Positions 16,863-25,185 of a stretch of 64,000 bases of DNA are shown here, piece after piece. The notes beneath the pieces are model-generated. The model was not told where the DNA came from. It ran no database searches and saw nothing but the letters and a program-made list of their open reading frames with translations. Both the position numbers and the translations under genes were made by a program. This DNA comes from CAZAQK01 sp046344715 (GTDB taxonomy: Bacteria; Pseudomonadota; Alphaproteobacteria; Rickettsiales; SXRF01). The DNA is taken from the NCBI GenBank assembly GCA_046344715.1, contig JBKDKX010000018.1, positions 40,053 through 104,052 on the forward strand, in the 5' to 3' direction. Position 1 is the stretch's first letter. Each line of letters opens with the position of its first letter.

Positions 16863-18308
16863 ATGTCATTCGCAAAGTTTTTCATTAAAAAGCCGATTGC
16901 CACCATTCAGGCGGAATCGACAAAGAGCGAGCTTAACCGCTCACTTTCAGCATTAAACCTCGTAAGCCTCGGAATTGGCTGCATTATTGGGGCTGGTATC
17001 TTCGTGATGACCGGTCAGGCCGCCGCCAATTATGCAGGCCCCGCCATTATGATTTCTTTCGTTTTAGCCGGACTTTGCTGCGCTTTTGCAGCCCTTTGCT
17101 ACGCGGAACTGGCCGCCATGCTGCCGGTTTCCGGCAGTGCGTATTCCTATGCTTATGCCTCATTGGGTGAGGTGGTTGCGTGGGTGATGGGGTGGCTGCT
17201 CCTGCTCGAATACGGCGTGGCATCCTCCACCGTTGCGGTGGGCTGGTCTGGTTATGTGGTGAGCTTCCTCGGAAGTTTTGGTATTGTACTGCCGGAAAGT
17301 CTTACACAGGCTACTTTCATTGCCAACGATGCACATGAGCTCGTATATACAGGTTCATTTAACTTGCCTGCATTTTTAGGTATCCTTGCGGTTACTGCGC
17401 TGTTGGTAAAGGGCGTAAAAGAATCGGCAACTGTGAATAATGTAATTGTTATAATAAAAGTAGCTGTGATCCTTCTCTTCATCGCTTGCGGCATATTCTA
17501 TATTGATACAGCAAACTGGACTCCTTTCATTCCAGAACAGACACCCGATGGCCGTTATGGCTGGGATGGTATTCTGCGTGGTGCCGGCGTGGTTTTCTTC
17601 GCCTATGTAGGGTTTGAAGCAGTATCCACGGCAGCGCAGGAAGCCAAAAATCCGCAGCGTGATATGCCTATTGGTATTCTCGCATCACTTGCTATCTGCA
17701 CGGTGATTTACATGTTGGTAGCTGCTGTGCTTACCGGTATTGTGCCATACAACATGCTGAATGTGCCTGATCCAATTGCGGTGGGTGTGGATGCGATTGG
17801 TATGCCGTGGCTTGCCTTCATCGTGAAAATTGGTGCGATTGCCGGTTTATCATCGGTGATGATGGTGTTGCTTTATGGCCAGACCCGTATTTTTTACACC
17901 ATGTCGCGTGATGGTCTGATGCCTGCTGCGTTCCACAAGGTGCACAGCAAGTTCAAAACCCCTGCTATCAATACGGTGGTGGTAGGGACAGTTGTCGCTT
18001 TTGTTGCGGCAGCTACTCCCATTAGTATTTTGGGGCATCTGGTATCGCTCGGTACGCTCACGGCTTTTGCCATCATCTGTTTTACGGTGATGTATTTGCG
18101 CCATAAAGAGCCCAATCTTGAGCGTCCGTTCAAGGCGCCAGGCGGTATGGTTACGCCGCTACTTGGTATCGGGTTCTGCGGTTGGCTGATTTATGGCCTG
18201 TTGTCGGATCCAGTAGCAATAAAGTTCTATATAGTTTATCTGCTGATAGGCTTTTTGCTGTATTTCGGTTATGGCCAGTTCCGCAGTAAATTGCGGAATG
18301 CTGCCTGA
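16863..18308 (+). CDS. APC family amino acid permease
   Basis: Inner-membrane amino acid transporter of the APC superfamily (cationic amino acid transporter / YfnA-like group). The 481-residue product has about 12 membrane segments. The first contains IGCIIGAGIFVMTGQAAANYAGPA, the substrate-binding GIG-type motif of the family. Other hallmarks are CYAELAAMLPVSGSAYSYAY, FFAYVGFEAVSTAAQEAKNP and YGQTRIFYTMSRDGLMP. The exact substrate cannot be read from the sequence. It is transcribed alone, with a clear terminator at 18400-18430. Confidence 0.93.
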   Translation: MSFAKFFIKKPIATIQAESTKSELNRSLSALNLVSLGIGCIIGAGIFVMTGQAAANYAGPAIMISFVLAGLCCAFAALCYAELAAMLPVSGSAYSYAYASLGEVVAWVMGWLLLLEYGVASSTVAVGWSGYVVSFLGSFGIVLPESLTQATFIANDAHELVYTGSFNLPAFLGILAVTALLVKGVKESATVNNVIVIIKVAVILLFIACGIFYIDTANWTPFIPEQTPDGRYGWDGILRGAGVVFFAYVGFEAVSTAAQEAKNPQRDMPIGILASLAICTVIYMLVAAVLTGIVPYNMLNVPDPIAVGVDAIGMPWLAFIVKIGAIAGLSSVMMVLLYGQTRIFYTMSRDGLMPAAFHKVHSKFKTPAINTVVVGTVVAFVAAATPISILGHLVSLGTLTAFAIICFTVMYLRHKEPNLERPFKAPGGMVTPLLGIGFCGWLIYGLLSDPVAIKFYIVYLLIGFLLYFGYGQFRSKLRNAA

Positions 18309-18368
18309 TCTGTCATCCTGAGCGAAGCGAAGGATCTAAGATTCTTCGGCTTTGCCTCAGAATGACGC
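18309..18368. repeat. Dispersed palindromic repeat after the APC permease
   Basis: GTCATCCTGAGCGAAGCGAAGGATCT pairs with AGATTCTTCGGCTTTGCCTCAGAATGAC to form a long hairpin. It belongs to a repeat type common in many bacteria. It lies between the permease stop and the terminator. Confidence 0.85.
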
Positions 18369-18399
18369 TAATATATTGTAATACATGACTATTTTGTAA

Positions 18400-18432
18400 C
18401 CTGCGCCCCTCAAAAGGCGCGGGTTTTTCTTT
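18400..18432 (+). terminator. Rho-independent terminator of the APC permease gene
   Basis: Stem CCTGCGCC / GGCGCGGG (18400-18407 with 18416-18423, one G-T wobble), loop CCTCAAAA, then TTTTTCTTTC. Confidence 0.9.
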
Positions 18433-18453
18433 CGTTTTTCGTATTTCACACCA

Positions 18454-18476
18454 TTGTAACATTATTTGTGTATAAT
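18454..18476 (+). promoter_or_regulatory. Candidate promoter: TTGTAAC box plus TATAAT
   Basis: TTGTAA (18454-18459), 11 bases, then a perfect TATAAT (18471-18476) followed by GG. No normal -35 hexamer lies 16-18 bases ahead of the TATAAT, so the box may be an activator site. The same arrangement recurs ahead of other orphan genes in the window. Confidence 0.45.
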
Positions 18477-18524
18477 GGAGGCTGGTAAATGATTAATTTA
18501 TATGAAGTTAAGACATAGGCACCA

Positions 18525-20036
18525 GTGAGCGTTTATAAATACCCAGAATCTCAGGTTATTGATGAAGTAGTGTTCAAAAAGACTGCTCAGGGTGCGGTGC
18601 GCGCATATTTACATGCAAAGGACGACATTCCATCGGAAAAAGTTCATGAAATAAGGGATGTATTTAAACAAAACGGCTGGCAAGCGGTTGCGTTTAATCT
18701 GGATGGTAAGTCTACACTTGAAGTGCGCGGTCTTAAAACTGAGAAGAAATTTCTTGAGCTTCTCAATGAACATAAGTGGGTAAGCGGCAATTCTGATCAC
18801 CAGAAAAATCCAGAAGACCGCATTAGTTTCATGGATAAATTCAGAAAAACGTCATTGCAATCCAGCGGTGTTGCGATGGCGATTGCTGATATTGGCTTTA
18901 TTATTTACGGGCTCAAAGAAGCGAAGATTCACAAAGCCATAGATCCTACTCACGAAAAAAGGGATTTCAGGGAAGCGCTTGCAGGTTTTTCATATTTAAC
19001 TGGCAGTACGTTACTTACGCTGTATGGCCGCAACGACCAGTCTGACTTACAGGTGCGTGATGTAGCAGGTGCAATGCTTAAACACGCAAAAGACAAGGGG
19101 CTGATCATTCCTGATGATAGCGCACTAACATCTATCGGTACTCCAAAAAAGGAGAATACGCTTGGCAAACTAAATAATTTCCTGCGCCAGCACCCATCCG
19201 AAGTTGGAAATATGTCATATTTCACGGCGGGGCTCTTAATCGCATGGTCAGCCTTAACCAATCGTGCTTTGGCTAAACCCCGCCCTGAAATGACGGCAAA
19301 ACAAATATCAGAAATGCGTAAGGGTGGCTGGGGAGATACGGCACTTGGAACAACTACAATGGCTTCTGGCCTGATAGGTACGTTTTTTAAGGAAAAAGCC
19401 CCCGATCCTGATGCGCCACATAAAGAAGGCATAGCAAAATGGTGGGATAATTTCATGCGTAGTCCGCTTGCAATTGCTGGTGCTGGTTATGTAGGAAGTA
19501 CGCTTTGCCATGCATACACCACATATACAGAGCGTAAGGAAGCGTTGCGCGCAGTTGCGGATACAAGCCTATCCGCTAAAGAGCATATGCTTGCGGATAT
19601 GAAGGTGAAGGCTGTTCCGTGGCGTGTATTGTTTATTGGGGCAACGTTAGTAGGTGAAGCTTTACTGATCATGTCGTCAAAAGGACATGGCGAGGGTGTG
19701 CAGATTGATGACACAGTTGATCAAAGTATTTATGCGATTTCTGCAGATTTAATTGCTCGTCAGCCGGCAGAGATGCGTGCAGGCTTGATAGATTACATGT
19801 CAGGATATTTAGCGGATCCAAAAGTGCTTGGCGGCGACCGCCAGAAAATTGCTGCTGAATTAAAAGTAGATATAGACAACATGTTGAAAAATCCTTGGGC
19901 GCTGAAGTCAGCTAAGACACAAGAAACAGTCGTCATACCTGATGTTACGCATTCTAAGACAATAGAATCCTCCACCTGGCAATCCAAAATTTCTGCCCAG
20001 CCTGCCGCCGGCTCGCAGCCGCAGCTTTCTTCCTGA
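18525..20036 (+). CDS. Orphan membrane protein with three repeated membrane hairpins
   Basis: A 503-residue protein I do not recognise. Residues 1-100 form a soluble domain (VFKKTAQGAVRAYLHAKDD, GWQAVAFNLDGKSTLEVRGL). Then one module occurs three times: MDKFRKTSLQSSGVAMAIADIGF near 103, LNNFLRQHPSEVGNMSYFTAG near 215 and WDNFMRSPLAIAGAGYVG near 307. Each has an amphipathic lead helix, a small-residue-rich membrane segment, a charged loop and a second membrane segment (ALAGFSYLTGSTLLTLYG, GDTALGTTTMASGLIGTF, VPWRVLFIGATLVGEALLI). The C-terminal 120 residues are soluble. Start is GTG at 18525. It is monocistronic between a terminator and a tRNA. Probably inner membrane, function unknown. Confidence 0.8.
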   Translation: MSVYKYPESQVIDEVVFKKTAQGAVRAYLHAKDDIPSEKVHEIRDVFKQNGWQAVAFNLDGKSTLEVRGLKTEKKFLELLNEHKWVSGNSDHQKNPEDRISFMDKFRKTSLQSSGVAMAIADIGFIIYGLKEAKIHKAIDPTHEKRDFREALAGFSYLTGSTLLTLYGRNDQSDLQVRDVAGAMLKHAKDKGLIIPDDSALTSIGTPKKENTLGKLNNFLRQHPSEVGNMSYFTAGLLIAWSALTNRALAKPRPEMTAKQISEMRKGGWGDTALGTTTMASGLIGTFFKEKAPDPDAPHKEGIAKWWDNFMRSPLAIAGAGYVGSTLCHAYTTYTERKEALRAVADTSLSAKEHMLADMKVKAVPWRVLFIGATLVGEALLIMSSKGHGEGVQIDDTVDQSIYAISADLIARQPAEMRAGLIDYMSGYLADPKVLGGDRQKIAAELKVDIDNMLKNPWALKSAKTQETVVIPDVTHSKTIESSTWQSKISAQPAAGSQPQLSS

Positions 20037-20156
20037 TACATAATTATTCTACAGATAATTTACACACTCGTCGTGCCCCGTAGCTGGCAATTCGGGCAAT
20101 GAAAGGTTTTTATTTTGAATGACTATATTGTGGTTAGGCAAGCTAACCATAACGGA

Positions 20157-20232
20157 TGGTGCTGTCGAAGGGATTCGAACCCCCGACCCTCGCATTACGA
20201 ATGCGATGCTCTACCAGCTGAGCTACGACAGC
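20157..20232 (-). tRNA. tRNA-Thr (anticodon CGT)
   Basis: Read on the minus strand it folds as a standard 76-base tRNA. The acceptor stem GCTGTCG/CGACAGC has a discriminator A and an encoded CCA. The D arm is GCTC...GAGC. The anticodon stem TCGCA/TGCGA encloses the loop TTCGTAA (anticodon CGT, reads ACG). The T arm is GGGGG-TTCGAAT-CCCTT. A hairpin GGTTAG-GCAAG-CTAACC (20132-20148) lies just downstream on the transcribed strand and may help end transcription. A TTGACA-like -35 lies upstream (complement of 20290-20295), but its -10 is unclear. Confidence 0.97.
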
Positions 20233-20330
20233 ACGGATGCGTTCATTACCAAGAATACCACGCATAGTACAAGAAAAAAGCTAGAATCCTGTCAAAAACG
20301 GTATAAATCAGTTGCTTTGGCCATTGTGCC

Positions 20331-20358
20331 TTGACGCTTGGGGGGGGATGCCTATAGA
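20331..20358 (+). promoter_or_regulatory. Promoter of the cold-shock gene
   Basis: TTGACG (20331-20336), 16 bases, TATAGA (20353-20358). The spacer contains a run of nine G. Predicted transcription start near 20365 leaves a leader of about 135 bases ahead of the coding region, as is usual for temperature-regulated csp mRNAs. Confidence 0.65.
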
Positions 20359-20498
20359 GTCTTGCCACGAGTTTTGTATATACGCTCTTTGTGGCTTACA
20401 AAGGGCAGGCCACGATTTCACACTTTGTTGCCGGATTACGAAAAGCTCTTTTCGCAGATATATTATATGCGGGAAACGCCATCTATAAGGAGATTATC

Positions 20499-20711
20499 AT
20501 GGCAACAGGTACAGTAAAATGGTTCAACCCAACCAAGGGTTTTGGGTTCATTCAGCCGGATCAGGGTGGTTCAGATGTGTTCGTGCATATCAGTGCACTT
20601 GAGCGTGCGGGTCTTGGCACCTTAAACGAAGGCCAGAAGCTCAGCTATGAAATTGCTACCAATAAGGGCCGCACATCAGCTGCGAACCTGAAATTGTCTG
20701 AAGCTGCATAA
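20499..20711 (+). CDS. Cold-shock protein (CspA family)
   Basis: A 70-residue single cold-shock domain that binds single-stranded RNA/DNA and acts as an RNA chaperone. It contains GTVKWFNPTKGFGFIQPD (RNP1 KGFGFI), DVFVHISALE (RNP2 VFVHI) and ends shortly after LKLSEAA. I chose ATG 20499 because it is preceded by AAGGAG and fits the family start MATGTVKWF; the frame is open further upstream but that part is the untranslated leader. The leader of about 135 bases suggests post-transcriptional control. A strong terminator follows. Confidence 0.97.
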   Translation: MATGTVKWFNPTKGFGFIQPDQGGSDVFVHISALERAGLGTLNEGQKLSYEIATNKGRTSAANLKLSEAA

Positions 20712-20731
20712 TCAGTCTTTGGCTATTAAAT

Positions 20732-20767
20732 AAAAAATACCCGAGCCGGAACTCGGGTATTTTTTTA
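20732..20767 (+). terminator. Rho-independent terminator of the cold-shock gene
   Basis: AATACCCGAG-CCGGAA-CTCGGGTATT followed by a T run. The A run ahead of the stem means it could also act on the opposite strand, for the convergent DUF465 gene. Confidence 0.92.
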
Positions 20768-20786
20768 CCATGGAGTAAATGGATTC

Positions 20787-20978
20787 TCAGGCGCTCATGG
20801 ATTCCTTCTTCATGAGAATCAGGTAGCGTTGCATTTCTTCTTTCAGAGTCAGGTTCTGCTTTTTCAGCGTGGTAATCAGCGTGAAGTCTGGGGCAGGGCG
20901 GGCAGACTCGAGCGCAATCAGCTCTTTCAGTTGGGCGCGTTTTTCGGCAATTGCATTAATATGGGCTTCCATTGACAT
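20787..20978 (-). CDS. DUF465 (YdcH-like) small protein
   Basis: A 63-residue, almost fully helical protein of the YdcH/DUF465 type, common in alphaproteobacteria and of unknown function. The family look is KRAQLKELIALESARPAPD followed by LKKQNLTLKEEM. I chose the ATG at 20978 because AAAGG stands 8 bases ahead; an upstream in-frame start at 21014 lacks such a site. It converges on the cold-shock gene and shares the intervening terminator. Confidence 0.88.
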   Translation of the reverse strand: MSMEAHINAIAEKRAQLKELIALESARPAPDFTLITTLKKQNLTLKEEMQRYLILMKKESMSA

Positions 20979-21239
20979 GAGTAGTACCTTTCTGTGCTTA
21001 CGAAAAAACAACAATCAAAATAAAACTTCTCAATTAGCAGGAGTAATTATAAAAAAAACTTGACCGAAGTTTCAATATAAAAGACTGTCAAACTTTTTTT
21101 ATTTATATATTTGCAGCTTACGCCTTGACATCTTGTATCCATGCGCGTCTGCGCCTATGTATCTTCTTATCTGTCGCTCTGGTAGCGCATTAGCATAAGT
21201 TTATTTTGATAACTGCCTGAATAATAAGGGAACATATAT

Positions 21240-21935
21240 ATGATTATGGTTCGAAAAAGTGAAGATCGCGGGTATGCGCATCATGGGTGGCTGGAAAGTT
21301 ATCATACGTTCTCGTTTGCCAGCTACCATGACAAAAATTTTATGGGCTTTCGTAATCTCCGCGTTATCAACGAAGATTTTGTTGAGCCAGGGCAAGGATT
21401 CGGTACGCATCCGCATAATGATATGGAGATTCTAACCTATATCATCAGCGGTGATCTTGCACATAAAGACAGCATGGGCAATGGCCGTATCATTAAAGCT
21501 GGCGAGGTGCAGGGCATGAGTGCAGGTACCGGCATTACCCATAGCGAATTCAACGCATCAGATAAAACACGCGTACATCTGCTGCAGATATGGATAACAC
21601 CACACACCAAAGGCGTGACTCCAGCGTATAGCGAATGGCTGCCTAATGGCAGTGAACGTAAAGGTTGGGCGCTTGCCGCCAGCGGTGATAAGAATGATAA
21701 GGCCATTCATATTTATCAGGATGCAAAATTATATGTGGCGGAATGTACAGAAGCAAAAACACTTCCTATATCTCTGGCAGATGGCAGGTTTGGCTGGGTG
21801 CAGGTTGCAAAAGGTAGTGCTGAAGTGAAAGGGTATCATTTACTGGCTGGCGATGGAGTGGCTTTTGAAGGCAGTGATGTGGCGGAAATCAAAGCAGGAA
21901 AAAACTCCTCACTGTTATGGTTTGATTTGCCGTAA
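21240..21935 (+). CDS. Pirin family protein (YhhW-like)
   Basis: Bicupin protein related to the quercetin-2,3-dioxygenase YhhW. The 231-residue length is typical. The N-terminal cupin has GWLESYHTFSFASYHDKN, FGTHPHNDMEILTYIISG (His ligands), then MSAGTGITHSEFN with His and Glu ligands. These would hold one metal ion. Residues 180-231 form the second, metal-free cupin. The natural substrate is unknown. The gene stands alone; ATG at 21240 or 21246 are both possible. Confidence 0.93.
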   Translation: MIMVRKSEDRGYAHHGWLESYHTFSFASYHDKNFMGFRNLRVINEDFVEPGQGFGTHPHNDMEILTYIISGDLAHKDSMGNGRIIKAGEVQGMSAGTGITHSEFNASDKTRVHLLQIWITPHTKGVTPAYSEWLPNGSERKGWALAASGDKNDKAIHIYQDAKLYVAECTEAKTLPISLADGRFGWVQVAKGSAEVKGYHLLAGDGVAFEGSDVAEIKAGKNSSLLWFDLP

Positions 21936-22020
21936 ACTCCTGAAACTGCCGAAATATTTTCGGCATCATTCTTGCGTTATTGTAATTGCTGCCGTAACAT
22001 ACGCGCAGGGAGTGCGCTGA

Positions 22021-25000
22021 ATGAAAACAAGTCGCCACATTATTGCTGCGATTGTGTTACTGGGATCACCGTGGTTGGTGTTGCCTGCTGGTGCGTCTCG
22101 CCCAAAAGAGGGGGGTGCTTTGCCGGTGGCACATGGCGATGTGGTGCGTAATTTTGCCCGTATCACCTTTGAATGGCCGGATTCTGTGTATTTTACCGCT
22201 ACCGCACAGGGAAATTCTGTATCGGTAACATTTGACCGTAAGGCAAATCCTGATTTCCAGAAATTACTGAAGGATTTATATCCTTACGTCAAAAAGGCGG
22301 TACGCAAGCCTGATGGAAAGACCATTGTATTCACACTGGATAGGCCATATCGCATACGCACGTTTGTGAGCGATAATATCAACGGTATAGATCTGCTGGA
22401 TGTGGATACCAAAAAACATAGGCAGCCACCACCGGCCAAGCCTGTGATTGCAAAAAAGGTAGAACCAGCTTCACCGCAGTTCGACCCGAGCAAACTAGCC
22501 GCATTAGCTCCTGCGGCGGGTGAGGCGGCGGAAAAACCTGGTGAAAAGCCAGTGGAGGTTGCGCCAGCAAAAATAGAGCCTACTCCACCGTCCACAGAAG
22601 AAGCAGTAAAGACACCTGAACCTGCTCCGGCAGCAGTGGCTACAAGCCCAGAAGTTAAAGCACCGGATGCTACCAAACCCGTGCAAGCGCAAGCCGTTGT
22701 AGAAAATCCTCCTGCGGAAGTGGTGAAGCCTGCGATTGCTGCAGAAATGCCGATCCCACTGGATTACAATAACCCAAGCAGCAAGCCTAAAGCGGGGTTT
22801 GTAAAGCTTGGACTTTCGGCTGCGCCAGATAGTGCAACCTTGCGGTTTCCATTTCCTGAGCGTACGGCACTTGCGGTTTTTGTGCGTAACCAGAAGCTCT
22901 GGATTGTAATTGATAAGCCTCTGGCTGTAGATATTTCTGATTTTTCTAAATTGCCGGATACGGTGGTGGAAAAACCTGATCTGATCGCCACTGATAAAAC
23001 AACGATTCTTCGTGTTCCAATAGATAGTAACATGTATCCTATCGTCACACAGGAGCCTAATAGCTTTAACTGGGCGGTGTTACTTACTGGTCAGAAAAAA
23101 GATCCTGAGAGTGTGCTGAAGGCAGAAATCAGCACGGAACCGCCCGCGCCGTCACATGTCTTTATATCTGCGCTTGAGATGTCAGAGCCCATTACGGTCG
23201 ATGACCCGCAGATTGGAGATCAGCTTATTATCACGCCGCTATATAAACCAGGTGAAGGATTGGCGGTGGATAGGGACTTTATTGAATTTGCGATGTTGCA
23301 AACAGCTCAGGGTATTGTTGTCCAGAAAAAAGCGGATGATGTGAGCGTTGCACTGCTTAGGAATGGTGTTCGTATCTCTGTGCCAAAAGGAGCAACGCTT
23401 ACACCAGGATTACCTGTGGTTGATATAAACCGGAAACAGGAACTGCTGGTTGATAGCGCAACACTTTTTCCATACGAAAAATGGAAATCGCAAGAAAAAG
23501 ATATCAAGCCTATCATTAAAGGATTGTTTCACCGTATTGTTGAAGCTGAAGATGCAAGGGCCTCTAATGAGGCACGTCTTCGTTTGGCGCAGCTTTATCT
23601 TAGCGAAGGTATGGCCGTTGAAGCCATAGGGTTACTTGAGGGAATAAAGCGTACAGATCCTGATTATTATAAAAGCGCAAAGTTAAGTGCGATGCAGGGA
23701 GCTGCAAGCTTTCTACTCTATCGATATGCGGATGCCGCACGTGCGTTTGGCGTACCCGAGTTAAATGGTAATAAAGAGGTCGATTTTTGGCGCAAATTAG
23801 TGGCCGATTTGCTTGGTCATCCTAACCAGAATTATGATTTTATTGGTATGAATGATGAATATGTTAGTAAGTATCCGCCTGGGTTTCGCCAGCGTCTTGT
23901 TATTGTTGCGGCCGACAGGTTGATTTATGACAAAGAATACAATACGGCACTCAAAGTGTTTGACACCATTAACAAAGAACCTGAGGTGCTTAAGCCAATT
24001 GCGAATTACGTAAGCTTCCTGATGGCTACAATTGCTGCCAATAATGACCAGGAAGCAGAGGCACTGGCAGCATGGGACAAGCTGGCGGATGATTATAGCC
24101 AGCAATTTGTGCGTGCCAGTGCAGAGCTTTCACGCATCGTTTGGGGGCTTGGGCATGGTGACCTTACCAAAGATGAGGCAATTGAACGTCTGGAAAAACT
24201 GCGTTTGGCATGGCATGGAGACAGGCTCGAGCTTCAGGTGATAACACTCCTTGGCAATATGTATGAGGAGAAAAAGGATTTTGTGAATGCCATGCGTATA
24301 TGGCATGGCGGCATCACATCGTTTCCCAATAGTTCTACTGCATTTGATATGACTAAGAAAATGCAGGAGGCATTTGTTTATATGTTCAGCGAAGGCGGTG
24401 CCGACGAATTGCCTCCGATCGACGTGCTTGCCATGTATTATGAATATCAGAATTATGCGCCATCTGGCAGCACTGGTAATGAACTTACCGAAAAACTGGC
24501 GAGCAGGCTTATCTCGGTGGATTTGCTGGGGCAGGCGGCAGAATTACTGGACAGGCAGATGCGCTTTAGTTCAGAAAAAGAAGATCGCAGCCGTGTTGGT
24601 GCAAAACTGGCCACTATCCATTTATTGAATAATCAGCCAGGGAAAGCATTGGCAGTGTTGCAAGATTCGTTGTACGGCGAAAATGCATTACCACTTCGTA
24701 TGCTTCGCAATCGTATTGCAGCAGAGGCATTAGTCGCAGAAGGATCGGTAGACAGGGCACTCCACGTATTAGGACAAGATACCACGCCGGAAGCAGAGCG
24801 CATTCGGCTCAATATATACTGGCAGCAGAAAAATTGGGGAAAAGTGGTTGATAGTGTAGAAGCAACGCTTAAGCTGCGCGAAAATCAGACAGCACCAGTA
24901 ACGCTGGATGAGACAGAATCACTCTTGAAACTTGCTCTAGCGTATATTTTCCAGAATAACACTGCGCAACTACAATATTTACGTGATTATTTTACGCCTC

Positions 25001-25185
25001 TTATGGATGGAAATCCCTATAAGCCTGTATTTGATTTTGTTACCAATAGCGATGTTGCCGCCACAACAACTAACTTTGATGAGGTAATTAAAAATCTTTC
25101 CAACACGCGTTCATTTATTGAAAACTATAAAGCTCGCATTGAAACTGCCGGACTTTCATCTACAAATACAGCCTTAACGCAGTAA
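22021..25185 (+). CDS. Large periplasmic protein with TPR-like C-terminal half
   Basis: A 1054-residue exported protein I cannot name. It has a signal peptide (residues 1-26, IIAAIVLLGSPWLVLPAGA), a beta-rich domain (about 30-130) and a Pro/Ala/Glu-rich linker (about 130-240). A second beta-rich region follows (about 245-450). From about 475 to the end runs an alpha-solenoid of TPR-like repeats (ARLRLAQLYLSEGMAVEAIGLLEGI, FRQRLVIVAADRLIYDKEYNTALKVF, AAELLDRQMRFSS, GKALAVLQDSLYG). The long linker suggests it spans periplasmic space or holds two assemblies together. Its stop overlaps the convergent ankyrin gene by 12 bases. Confidence 0.85.
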   Translation: MKTSRHIIAAIVLLGSPWLVLPAGASRPKEGGALPVAHGDVVRNFARITFEWPDSVYFTATAQGNSVSVTFDRKANPDFQKLLKDLYPYVKKAVRKPDGKTIVFTLDRPYRIRTFVSDNINGIDLLDVDTKKHRQPPPAKPVIAKKVEPASPQFDPSKLAALAPAAGEAAEKPGEKPVEVAPAKIEPTPPSTEEAVKTPEPAPAAVATSPEVKAPDATKPVQAQAVVENPPAEVVKPAIAAEMPIPLDYNNPSSKPKAGFVKLGLSAAPDSATLRFPFPERTALAVFVRNQKLWIVIDKPLAVDISDFSKLPDTVVEKPDLIATDKTTILRVPIDSNMYPIVTQEPNSFNWAVLLTGQKKDPESVLKAEISTEPPAPSHVFISALEMSEPITVDDPQIGDQLIITPLYKPGEGLAVDRDFIEFAMLQTAQGIVVQKKADDVSVALLRNGVRISVPKGATLTPGLPVVDINRKQELLVDSATLFPYEKWKSQEKDIKPIIKGLFHRIVEAEDARASNEARLRLAQLYLSEGMAVEAIGLLEGIKRTDPDYYKSAKLSAMQGAASFLLYRYADAARAFGVPELNGNKEVDFWRKLVADLLGHPNQNYDFIGMNDEYVSKYPPGFRQRLVIVAADRLIYDKEYNTALKVFDTINKEPEVLKPIANYVSFLMATIAANNDQEAEALAAWDKLADDYSQQFVRASAELSRIVWGLGHGDLTKDEAIERLEKLRLAWHGDRLELQVITLLGNMYEEKKDFVNAMRIWHGGITSFPNSSTAFDMTKKMQEAFVYMFSEGGADELPPIDVLAMYYEYQNYAPSGSTGNELTEKLASRLISVDLLGQAAELLDRQMRFSSEKEDRSRVGAKLATIHLLNNQPGKALAVLQDSLYGENALPLRMLRNRIAAEALVAEGSVDRALHVLGQDTTPEAERIRLNIYWQQKNWGKVVDSVEATLKLRENQTAPVTLDETESLLKLALAYIFQNNTAQLQYLRDYFTPLMDGNPYKPVFDFVTNSDVAATTTNFDEVIKNLSNTRSFIENYKARIETAGLSSTNTALTQ

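Noticed and set aside
20119..20334. Plus-strand open frame containing EGIRTPDPRITNAMLYQLSY
   Set aside because: This is the well-known false protein obtained by translating the antisense of a tRNA; it overlaps tRNA-Thr.
20391..20498. N-terminal extension of the cold-shock protein
   Set aside because: It lies in the predicted 5' leader; the family start with a good ribosome binding site is at 20499.
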